The notes beneath the pieces are model-generated. The model was not told where the DNA came from, made no database searches, and saw only the letters and a program-made list of their open reading frames with translations. Positions 1 through 4,840 of a stretch of 6,393 nt of DNA are shown piece after piece (position 1 is the stretch's first letter; each line of letters starts with the position of its first letter). The stretch covers positions 1-6,393 of the forward strand of contig DKDD01000054.1 of assembly GCA_002451715.1 (NCBI GenBank), written 5' to 3'. This DNA comes from Ruminococcaceae bacterium UBA6857. Lineage in GTDB: Bacteria; Bacillota; Clostridia; Oscillospirales; Acutalibacteraceae. A program made the translations under genes and the position numbers.

Positions 1-96
1 GCGGTTGTTTTAAGGGTAGGGCGTGCGAGAGAGATAACCTAAGGGAAAGTGGGCGAAAGAAAACATAAAAGCAAAAAGGCTCGGATTTTACTTGCT
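1..96. other. Unassigned left edge
   Basis: This stretch precedes the first repeat. Short open frames run in from the edge (to the stops at 40-42 and 66-68), but neither has recognisable protein character, so I cannot say whether an upstream gene ends here. Confidence 0.4.
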
Positions 97-152
97 CTCC
101 CTCAGTCGCCGGATCCGACAGTTCCCTCACAGGAGGGAGCCAAGGGAGGTTG
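97..152 (+). repeat. Dispersed repeat family B (CTCCCTCAGTCG element), copy 1
   Basis: The segment starts CTCCCTCAGTCG, continues CCGACAG, TCCCTCACAGG and GGAGCCAAGGGA, and ends GGTTG. The same string recurs in inverse orientation at 4437-4493, and its start lies at the right edge of the window. It can fold as GTCG/CGAC around a variable loop (CCGGAT here, TCAAAG in the other copy), followed by a CTCCCTCA-type hairpin. Similar CTCCCTCAG...GAGCCAAGGG strings are, from memory, frequent between genes in gut Clostridia. No open frame or transposase goes with it, so it is best read as a non-autonomous dispersed element. Confidence 0.8.
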
Positions 153-180
153 TGCCGATTAGGTTATGTGAAAGGAAAAC

Positions 181-205
181 GGGAGCCTCACGAGACTCCC
201 CTACG
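181..205 (+). repeat. Dispersed hairpin repeat family A (GGGAG...CTCCCCTACG), copy 1
   Basis: The 25-nt unit reads GGGAGCCTCACGAGACTCCC followed by CTACG. GGGAG pairs with CTCCC and CTC with GAG, giving a small imperfect hairpin. It recurs at 4642-4666 (one difference, GGGAACC) and inverted at 6354-6378. It lies 29 nt after a family B copy; at the right end of the window A and B abut directly in the same relative order. Confidence 0.8.
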
Positions 206-261
206 AGTTAAATCAAGCCGATTTTTTATAAAATTACGGTGTGCAGTTGGCAAGGTTTCAT

Positions 262-287
262 GGGTCGGCTCGGGTCCGACCCCTACG
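262..287 (+). repeat. Dispersed hairpin repeat family D (GGGTCGG...CCGACCCCTACG), copy 1
   Basis: The 26-nt unit has a perfect 7-bp stem GGGTCGG/CCGACCC around the loop CTCGGGT, followed by CCTACG. An identical 26-nt copy lies inverted at 4304-4329. The AT-rich sequence after it (CGATTATATTCC) resembles what follows the family C head at 4388 and the family A head at 6354 (read on the minus strand), so it forms a second class of tail. Confidence 0.8.
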
Positions 288-384
288 ATTATATTCCATA
301 ATGTCGTTTTAAAAGCTGTTTTTACGAATTCATATACGAAAAATCGAATTAATTATCTATAAATTTGAATGATGCAAGTTTTTT

Positions 385-445
385 GGGCGGAACAAAATCC
401 GCCCCTACCGTCTAACGAGCAACGTTTTGGCAAAAAAATTATGCA
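385..445 (+). repeat. Dispersed hairpin repeat family C (GGGCGGA...TCCGCCCCTACC) with tail, copy 1
   Basis: The head GGGCGGAACAAAATCCGCCC (7-bp stem, 6-nt loop) runs into CCTACCGTCTAACGAGC, then AACGTTTTGGC, an A-run and TTATGC. Related head-plus-tail copies lie at 4561-4620 (plus) and 4191-4248 (minus), and a head with a different tail lies at 4388-4411. It ends just downstream of the galU terminator, so it lies outside the galU unit. Confidence 0.8.
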
Positions 446-460
446 ATGCAAAAGTCCGCA

Positions 461-509
461 TAAAACAAAAACACGCTGCAAAAATGTCTTTAAAAACATT
501 CTTGCAGCG
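461..509 (-). terminator. Rho-independent terminator of the galU operon
   Basis: On the minus strand a stem of 14 positions with one mismatch (474-487 paired with 496-509; CGCTGCAA against TTGCAGCG, then AATGT against ACATT) encloses an 8-nt loop. It is followed by the T-rich tract TGTTTTTGTTTTA. It begins 15 nt beyond the galU stop codon, the usual place for an intrinsic terminator. Confidence 0.85.
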
Positions 510-523
510 GTTAATTTTTGCTG

Positions 524-1405
524 TTAAAGTGTTTTTGCAAGTTCCTTGATGTAGTTTTTGAAGTCTTCACCGATTTCGTCATGATCAAGCGCGAATTCGC
601 AGTTTGCTTTCATAATTCCGAGCTTGTTGCCCATGTCGTAGCGCGTGCCTTCAAAATCAAGAGCAAGAAGACCAAGCCTCTTTGCAAGAAGTACCATAGA
701 ATCGGTAAAATATACTTCTCCTGCCTTTTCGTTAATCGGCGTTTTGTCGATAATATCAAAAATTTCCGGAGGCATAACTACTCTGCCGAGAATCGAATAG
801 CATGAAATTATCTGATCTTCCGTCGGCTTTTCAATAATGTTGAAACATTCCATCAGTCTGCCCTCAAGCGGCTTGACATCAAGCGAACAATACTTGCTGA
901 CGTCTTTTCTCGGTACTTCTTTAACACCGACAACGCCTTTTTCATACTTTTCATAAGCGTCCATAAGCTGACCGATTACCGGTTTGCCGCCTTTGTTTGT
1001 AATAACGTCGTCGCCGTAAAGAATTGCAAACGGTTCGTTTCCGATGAAGTGACGCGTTTTTGCAATCGCGTCGGCAAGGCCGTTTGTCTCTTTTTGGCGG
1101 AGAAAATAGATGTTTGCCATATGTACCGGCTTCAAAATATCGTCATAAATCTTTTTCTTCGCCGGGTTACCTTTGAGATTTGCTTCAAGTTCAAACGAAT
1201 GGTCAAAATGGTCTTCAATTGCGCCCTTTCCGCGGTTTGTGATTATGAGTATCTCTTCGATTCCGGCCTCAACGGCTTCTTCAACAATATATTGAATTGC
1301 GGGTTTGTCAACAATGTTGAGCATTTCTTTCGGAATTGATTTTGATGCCGGAAGAACTCTTGTTCCGAGTCCTGCGGCAGGGATTATAGCTTTTCTTATC
1401 TTCAT
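524..1405 (-). CDS. galU: UTP--glucose-1-phosphate uridylyltransferase (UDP-glucose pyrophosphorylase)
   Basis: This cytoplasmic enzyme makes UDP-glucose from UTP and glucose-1-phosphate, feeding glycolipid, cell-wall polymer and galactose pathways. The 293-residue protein has the family's usual length. Visible motifs are the nucleotide-binding loop PAAGLGTRVLPASKSIPKEM (residues 9-28), DKPAIQYIVEEA (33-44), RQK (103-105), the metal-binding GDD (131-133), EKP (192-194), and FEGTRYDMGNKLG near the C terminus (251-263). The loop usually written GLGHA in GalU reads GLADA (109-113), and GEIQLTD reads GEVYFTD (229-235), so this is a divergent member; another nucleotide-sugar pyrophosphorylase specificity cannot be fully excluded. 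The start is well supported: AAAAGGAG (1414-1421 on the complement) sits 8 nt upstream of ATG. It lies 30 nt downstream of the DUF2628 gene with no terminator between, so the two are probably co-transcribed. Confidence 0.93.
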   Translation of the reverse strand: MKIRKAIIPAAGLGTRVLPASKSIPKEMLNIVDKPAIQYIVEEAVEAGIEEILIITNRGKGAIEDHFDHSFELEANLKGNPAKKKIYDDILKPVHMANIYFLRQKETNGLADAIAKTRHFIGNEPFAILYGDDVITNKGGKPVIGQLMDAYEKYEKGVVGVKEVPRKDVSKYCSLDVKPLEGRLMECFNIIEKPTEDQIISCYSILGRVVMPPEIFDIIDKTPINEKAGEVYFTDSMVLLAKRLGLLALDFEGTRYDMGNKLGIMKANCEFALDHDEIGEDFKNYIKELAKTL

Positions 1406-1435
1406 AAGTCATTCTCCTTTTATAAAGAAAACCGG

Positions 1436-2503
1436 TTACATAAACTGTGCAATAAGGTTCGGAATAAGATATCCGACAGCGAACGAAATGAGCGCCGCGA
1501 AAACGTTGACTCCGCAATTTTTCAAAAAGAACTGCGAAAAATCAAGCGGATCGCTGTATTGTTCAACTTCGGTAAGCTTTCTTGTAACATACTTTTTATA
1601 GACTCTGTCGGCAATCAGAGCGGAAATAACAGCAAGAAGAATCGTTATTCCCGAAATGATATAAATCGGAATCGCCGCTTTCAAAAGTCCGTCGTATGCG
1701 GCAATGAACGAAGGGTCTGCGGTTGAAGTTACATTTTTTGTGGCGTCGTAAAGTACCTGCGTTGCCGAAGCAAACTTATCGGCAAAAGGAATTGAAAGAA
1801 TTGAAAGCGCAAGTCGGAGAGTAAGAAAAACCGAACCGATTTTATAAAGCTTTCTGTAAAAGAACCAATACGGTGAAAAGAAAAACGCTGCCCAGTTCCA
1901 AGTTACGCGACCGGTGGATTCAATCTTTCTGAATTTATTGACATACTGAAGTGCGTTGCCCGAAATGAAAACCAGAACGCGCTTGATCGGGTGCGAGCAA
2001 AGTATTTCTTGTTCCTGCTCTTTTGAAAGGCCGGGAGCAACAATTTTTGCGCGCGCGTCAAGCATTCTTTCAATGTCTGCGCCCGTGCCCATTCCGCTTT
2101 GAATCGTTTCCTGAACTTCGCGCATTTCGTCTTCGGCCTTTTCCTCTTCATCAAGTTCTTCGTTGATTTTGCGTTCCCTTTCAAGAAGATTTACACCGAA
2201 AAAAGTAAACTTTTGTCCGCATACTTCGCAAACCGAAGTTCCGGGAGGATTCGGATGTCCGCAAGTTGGGCAAACAAGCGGTTCAGCCTCTTTATTTTGT
2301 TTTTTCAAAACTTCACTGTTTTTTTCGGAAAATTCACCGTGCCACGAAAAGCCGCTTTCATGAAGTTTTTCGTTGACGCAGCAGCCGTTTTTTTCATAAC
2401 ATTCCCTGTGCTGCGGGGTTCCGCAAACAGGGCAAACAACAATGTCATCGTTTTCTTCAAACGGTTTTTTGCAACCGTCGCAAACTGTGTTTTCGTACCT
2501 CAT
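1436..2503 (-). CDS. RING-finger/zinc-ribbon DUF2628 membrane protein, function unknown
   Basis: The 355-residue protein has three visible parts. Residues 1-48 carry a prokaryotic RING-like cross-brace: C8/C11, C24/C27, H32/C35 and C41 or C42, with the typical DDIVVCPVCGTPQHRECY stretch. Residues 78-95 form a zinc ribbon (CPTCG...CEVCG). After a charged linker (about 105-165), residues 203-223 give the DUF2628 signature NWAAFFFSPYWFFYRKLYKI, followed by hydrophobic segments near 224-240, 274-298 and 331-352. The zinc modules should therefore be cytosolic on a membrane anchor, though topology is inferred. It is probably the first gene of an operon with galU. The ribosome binding site is weak (AAAGAGAG only 3 nt from ATG), but MRYENTVCDGC is a natural start because the first zinc ligands follow at once. 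The biochemical role is unknown; a ubiquitin-ligase role should not be assumed from the RING-like fold. Confidence 0.88.
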   Translation of the reverse strand: MRYENTVCDGCKKPFEENDDIVVCPVCGTPQHRECYEKNGCCVNEKLHESGFSWHGEFSEKNSEVLKKQNKEAEPLVCPTCGHPNPPGTSVCEVCGQKFTFFGVNLLERERKINEELDEEEKAEDEMREVQETIQSGMGTGADIERMLDARAKIVAPGLSKEQEQEILCSHPIKRVLVFISGNALQYVNKFRKIESTGRVTWNWAAFFFSPYWFFYRKLYKIGSVFLTLRLALSILSIPFADKFASATQVLYDATKNVTSTADPSFIAAYDGLLKAAIPIYIISGITILLAVISALIADRVYKKYVTRKLTEVEQYSDPLDFSQFFLKNCGVNVFAALISFAVGYLIPNLIAQFM

Positions 2504-2579
2504 TTTCTCTCTTTGCCAAAATCCTTTTTCTGTAAAATTTCAGTTGTATTATCCTCAATCAACCTAAAAATCAGTTATA

Positions 2580-2673
2580 ATTATACACTGATATATATGA
2601 AAAAGTTTGATCGGGTAACCGCCGAATATTCATTTTTCGGCAGTTTTATATATACTTTATAATGTTATCACAA
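2580..2673 (-). promoter_or_regulatory. Candidate promoters of the DUF2628-galU operon
   Basis: There are two minus-strand possibilities. One is TTGTGA (2668-2673), a 17-nt spacer, then TATAAA (2645-2650). The other is a perfect TATAAT (2580-2585) preceded by GTG but lacking a good -35 at 16-18 nt. Either would give a leader of roughly 70-135 nt before the ATG at 2503. A small hairpin (GCCGAA 2621-2626 with TTCGGC 2636-2641) lies between them. The region is very AT-rich, so chance matches are likely. Confidence 0.35.
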
Positions 2674-2779
2674 TCGCTTCATATTGTCAAATAAAATAAA
2701 GGTTCGACAAAAATCAAACAGCAAAGATCTCATATCATAACTTTTTTTGAAAAAAATTCCTCATTTTTATAATTTGCGG

Positions 2780-2807
2780 TTGCTCTTTATGAATAATTGT
2801 GTATAAT
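2780..2807 (+). promoter_or_regulatory. Candidate sigma-A promoter of prfB
   Basis: TTGCTC (2780-2785), a 16-nt spacer and a perfect TATAAT (2802-2807) lie about 115 nt upstream of the prfB start. The -35 matches only in its TTG, but the DNA just upstream is a run of T- and A-tracts (about 2741-2772), as in UP-element-like, intrinsically bent DNA. No gene lies between this promoter and prfB, so prfB would be transcribed alone. Confidence 0.55.
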
Positions 2808-2830
2808 ATATAAGTTAAAGTGTTTTTATC

Positions 2831-2923
2831 ATGTCTTTGAAAGGATTCAGTTATGATTTAAGACAGATATTTTAAGAGAGAATTTATACTTATATTGACG
2901 CACGAAAGGAATGTGTAATTTCA
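2831..2923 (+). promoter_or_regulatory. prfB mRNA leader with prfB RBS and very short reading frames
   Basis: GAAAGGA (2904-2910) is the only ribosome binding site close to the prfB ATG at 2924, but its 13-nt spacing is long. A second, ideally spaced GAAAGGA (2839-2845, 7 nt) precedes ATG ATT TAA (2853-2861), a two-codon frame. A 14-codon frame without a ribosome binding site (2831-2875, starting MSLKGF) overlaps it. A further ATG at 2911 opens an 8-codon frame ending in TGA inside prfB. None of these is shown to be translated; they are recorded because prfB genes are commonly regulated at translation. Confidence 0.25.
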
Positions 2924-4051
2924 ATGATTCAATTTGAAGAACTCAGACTCCGACTTCTCGAAAGCGAAAAGCCCCTTGCTGAGCTTGCCGACGCGCTCGG
3001 TCTCAAAAAAATGAGCGATGAAATCGCAGAGCTTGAAGAAAAAACCGCCGCCGAAGATTTTTGGGGCGACCTTTCAAATTCGCAAAAAGTACTTCAGCGC
3101 ATTGCTTCGCTCAAGAACAAAATCAAAGCTTATGACGATCTCAAAACCGCTTATGACGATGCGATGATGATGATTGAGCTTTCTGACGAAGAGGGCGACC
3201 TCGGTCTTGTTGACGAATGCCGCGAAAGCGTTGAAAAGGTTGAAAAGGAACTTGAAAAGCAGACGCTTTCAACCCTTCTTTCCGGCGAATATGACTCAAA
3301 GAACGCGATTCTTACTTTCCACGCCGGCGCAGGCGGAACGGAAGCCCAGGACTGGTGTCAAATGCTTTTCAGAATGTATGGTCAGTGGGCAACAAAACAC
3401 GGCTATAAATTCACAACGCTTGATTTTCTTGACGGTGATGAAGCCGGACTCAAATCCGCAGTCGTTCTTGTTGAGGGAGAAAACGCATACGGATATCTCA
3501 AAAGCGAAATGGGCGTTCACCGCCTTGTTCGTGTTTCTCCGTTCGACTCTTCGGGAAGAAGACACACGTCGTTCGCTTCTTTGGAAGTTATGCCCGAAAT
3601 TGATGACACAATCGAAGTTGAAATCAACCCGGAAGACATTAAGATGGAAGTGTACCGCGCATCCGGCGCAGGCGGACAGAAAGTTAACAAAACCTCATCC
3701 GCAGTTCGTCTTATCCATATTCCGACCGGTATTGTTGTAAGCTGCCAGGTTGAACGAAGCCAGCACCAAAACCGCGAAGTTTGTATGCGTATGCTTAAAT
3801 CAAAGCTTATCGAAATCAAAGAGCGCGAACATCTTGACAAGATTGAAGACATCAAAGGCGACCAAAAAGAAATCGGTTGGGGCAGCCAGATTCGTTCCTA
3901 TGTTTTCATGCCGTATACTCTTGCAAAAGACCACAGAACCGGCTTTGAAATGGGCAACATCAATGCTGTTATGGACGGCGACATCGACGGATTCATCAAT
4001 GCATATCTCAAAAAGCAGTCGCTTGACGCACTTGCGGCGAACGAAAACTAA
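2924..4051 (+). CDS. prfB: Peptide chain release factor 2 (RF2)
   Basis: RF2 reads UGA and UAA stop codons in the ribosomal A site and triggers peptidyl-tRNA hydrolysis. The 375-residue protein is full length. It has an N-terminal helical domain ending in DFW (45-47), the stop-codon-reading tripeptide SPF (205-207, in HRLVRVSPFDSSGRRHTSFA), the catalytic GGQ (250-252, in RASGAGGQKVNKT), and the RSQHQNRE segment (278-285). SPF rather than PxT separates it from RF1. Residue 246, four before GGQ, is Ala, the common form at the position where E. coli K-12 is known for Thr. The gene has no in-frame stop: codons 25-26, where the classical CUU-UGA +1 frameshift lies, read CTC GGT, so the usual autoregulatory frameshift is absent. 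The start at 2924 is chosen because MIQFEELRLRL matches the usual RF2 N terminus. It is a monocistronic unit; secA, a frequent neighbour, is not in the window. Confidence 0.97.
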   Translation: MIQFEELRLRLLESEKPLAELADALGLKKMSDEIAELEEKTAAEDFWGDLSNSQKVLQRIASLKNKIKAYDDLKTAYDDAMMMIELSDEEGDLGLVDECRESVEKVEKELEKQTLSTLLSGEYDSKNAILTFHAGAGGTEAQDWCQMLFRMYGQWATKHGYKFTTLDFLDGDEAGLKSAVVLVEGENAYGYLKSEMGVHRLVRVSPFDSSGRRHTSFASLEVMPEIDDTIEVEINPEDIKMEVYRASGAGGQKVNKTSSAVRLIHIPTGIVVSCQVERSQHQNREVCMRMLKSKLIEIKEREHLDKIEDIKGDQKEIGWGSQIRSYVFMPYTLAKDHRTGFEMGNINAVMDGDIDGFINAYLKKQSLDALAANEN

Positions 4052-4067
4052 TCTCTTAAAATTCAAC

Positions 4068-4111
4068 AAAAGCTGTTGCGACTGGCAAAGCCTGAAAGCA
4101 ACAGCTTTTTT
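4068..4111 (+). terminator. Rho-independent terminator of prfB
   Basis: A perfect 12-bp stem, AAAAGCTGTTGC (4068-4079) with GCAACAGCTTTT (4098-4109), encloses an 18-nt loop that can form its own GGC/GCC mini-hairpin, and the 3' arm runs into a T-run. It starts 16 nt after the prfB stop codon. Confidence 0.92.
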
Positions 4112-4192
4112 GTTTGCACAGCATAATCTAAATCAAATATTTTTTACAGGTATCGCTTGAGGCGCCCATGAACGCTTTGTTTGCACGGCATA
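4112..4192. repeat. Pair of 14-nt direct repeats, GTTTGCAC(A/G)GCATA
   Basis: The sequence at 4112-4125 recurs at 4179-4192 with one difference. The second copy is the outer end of the minus-strand family C unit (on the complement TATGC-CGTGCAAAC), so the first is probably the end of another, degraded unit placed immediately after the prfB terminator. The intervening 53 nt show nothing recognisable. Confidence 0.5.
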
Positions 4193-4248
4193 TTTTTTTT
4201 GCTGAAACATTTCTCATTAGACGGTATGGGGCGGATTGTGTTCCGCCC
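4191..4248 (-). repeat. Dispersed hairpin repeat family C with tail, inverted copy 2
   Basis: On the minus strand the head GGGCGGAACACAATCCGCCC is followed by a tail CCGTCTAATGAGAAATGTTT, an A-run and TATGC. Similarity to the plus-strand copy at 4531-4620 continues through the flank before the head (GCATCGAAA-AGGTTAGATTTTT, 4249-4270 on the complement), giving an inverted pair of nearly 90 nt. The head's stem is intact although its loop changed from ACAAAA to ACACAA. Confidence 0.78.
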
Positions 4249-4303
4249 GAAAAATCTAACCTATTTCGATGCGTAATTTTATATGAAAATGTGCGACCGG
4301 CTT

Positions 4304-4329
4304 CGTAGGGGTCGGACCCGAGCCGACCC
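4304..4329 (-). repeat. Dispersed hairpin repeat family D, inverted copy 2
   Basis: The 26-nt complement is identical to 262-287, including the 7-bp stem GGGTCGG/CCGACCC and the CTCGGGT loop. On the minus strand it is followed 55 nt later by the family C copy, the same D-then-C order as at 262-408. Confidence 0.8.
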
Positions 4330-4387
4330 GTGGAACATTGCACGTTGCGCAGCATAAAAAACAAAATGCAAACGGCTGAGTTTCATT

Positions 4388-4411
4388 GGGCGGAACAAAA
4401 TCCGCCCCTAC
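4388..4411 (+). repeat. Dispersed hairpin repeat family C head with alternative tail, copy 3
   Basis: The 24-nt head is identical to 385-408 but is followed by CGAATTATTCC instead of the CCGTCTAACGAGC tail. This flank is like that of the family D head at 262 and the family A head at 6354, so the same head occurs with two different tails inside this window. Confidence 0.78.
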
Positions 4412-4436
4412 GAATTATTCCAATTTTTAATTTATG

Positions 4437-4493
4437 CAACCTTCCCTTGGCTCACACCTGTGAGGGAGCTGTCGGCTTTGACGACTGAGGGAG
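4437..4493 (-). repeat. Dispersed repeat family B, inverted copy 2
   Basis: The complement reads CTCCCTCAGTCG, loop TCAAAG, CCGACAGCTCCCTCACAGG, TGTGAGCCAAGGGA, AGGTTG, matching 97-152 almost throughout. The loop between GTCG and CGAC is the most changed part, while the paired bases are kept. CTCACA/TGTGAG can form a second hairpin. Confidence 0.8.
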
Positions 4494-4530
4494 ATGACGT
4501 TGGTGAAAATCAGCGAATAACCGCTATTGA

Positions 4531-4620
4531 ATTTATGCATCGAAAAAGGTTAGATTTTTTGGGCAGAACACAATTCGCCCCTACCGTCTATCAAGAAACG
4601 TTTTGGTAAAAAATTTATGC
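4531..4620 (+). repeat. Dispersed hairpin repeat family C with tail, copy 4
   Basis: The unit runs from TTTATGCATCGAAAAAGG through the head GGGCAGAACACAATTCGCCC, then CTACCGTCTATCAAGAAACG, TTTTGGTAAAA and TTTATGC. The head has drifted (GGGCAGA against TTCGCCC), leaving GGGC/GCCC and a weaker stem, so it may be an older copy. It is the inverted partner of 4191-4270. Confidence 0.72.
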
Positions 4621-4641
4621 CCTACAAACAAAAACGTTTAC

Positions 4642-4700
4642 GGGAACCTCACGAGACTCCCCTACGGTCTAACGAGCAACGTTTCATTAAAAATTTATGC
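4642..4700 (+). repeat. Family A head joined to family C-type tail
   Basis: The head GGGAACCTCACGAGACTCCC and CTACG are followed by GTCTAACGAGCAACGTTT, a short A-rich stretch and TTTATGC, which is the tail seen after family C at 385-445. This is the clearest composite: an A-type hairpin on a C-type tail. Confidence 0.75.
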
Positions 4701-4782
4701 AGTAAAAACAGAAAAACAACAGAAATCTCAAACACAAAAAAGTCAAGTCATCACAATTAACTTGACAGCATAATTTTAATAG

Positions 4783-4819
4783 AAAAATGCCGAAACAGGA
4801 AAACACCCGTTTCGGCATT
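4783..4819 (-). terminator. Rho-independent terminator of the phosphoesterase gene
   Basis: The stem AATGCCGAAAC/GTTTCGGCATT (4786-4796 with 4809-4819 on the plus strand) is extended by GG/CC after one mismatch and has a 6-nt loop. On the minus strand it is followed by TTTTTC. It lies 21 nt beyond the minus-strand stop codon at 4841-4843. The plus-strand side also has a T-run, so it could act in both directions. Confidence 0.88.
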
Positions 4820-4840
4820 CTTTTTATTTTGTTATTTCAC

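Noticed and set aside
1..68. Possible C-terminal ends of an upstream plus-strand gene (stops at 40-42 and 66-68)
   Set aside because: They are too short, with no recognisable sequence and no terminator afterwards to support a gene end.
150..362. Open frame of 70 codons on the plus strand
   Set aside because: It is made largely of repeat modules A and D, has no good ribosome binding site and no protein character.
97..445. Regularly recurring short repeats as a possible CRISPR array
   Set aside because: The repeats belong to different families, have irregular spacing and orientation, and no cas genes are present.
2621..2650. GCCGAA/TTCGGC hairpin followed by TTTTATAT as a plus-strand terminator
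   Set aside because: There is no plus-strand gene upstream, the stem is only 6 bp and the T-run is weak; it may at most affect the minus-strand leader.
2099..2662. Open frame of 187 codons opposite the DUF2628 gene, and similar frames opposite or within galU, prfB and the phosphoesterase
   Set aside because: These are antisense or shifted-frame shadows of well-supported genes, rich in Phe/Lys/Arg runs and without ribosome binding sites.
4128..4364. Open frame of 78 codons on the minus strand
   Set aside because: It runs through inverted repeats D and C, and its composition reflects the repeats rather than a protein.
4742..4790. Perfect TTGACA at 4762-4767 and the GTCAAGT/ACTTGAC hairpin containing it
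   Set aside because: There is no -10 at suitable spacing and no downstream plus-strand gene; it lies just before a terminator.
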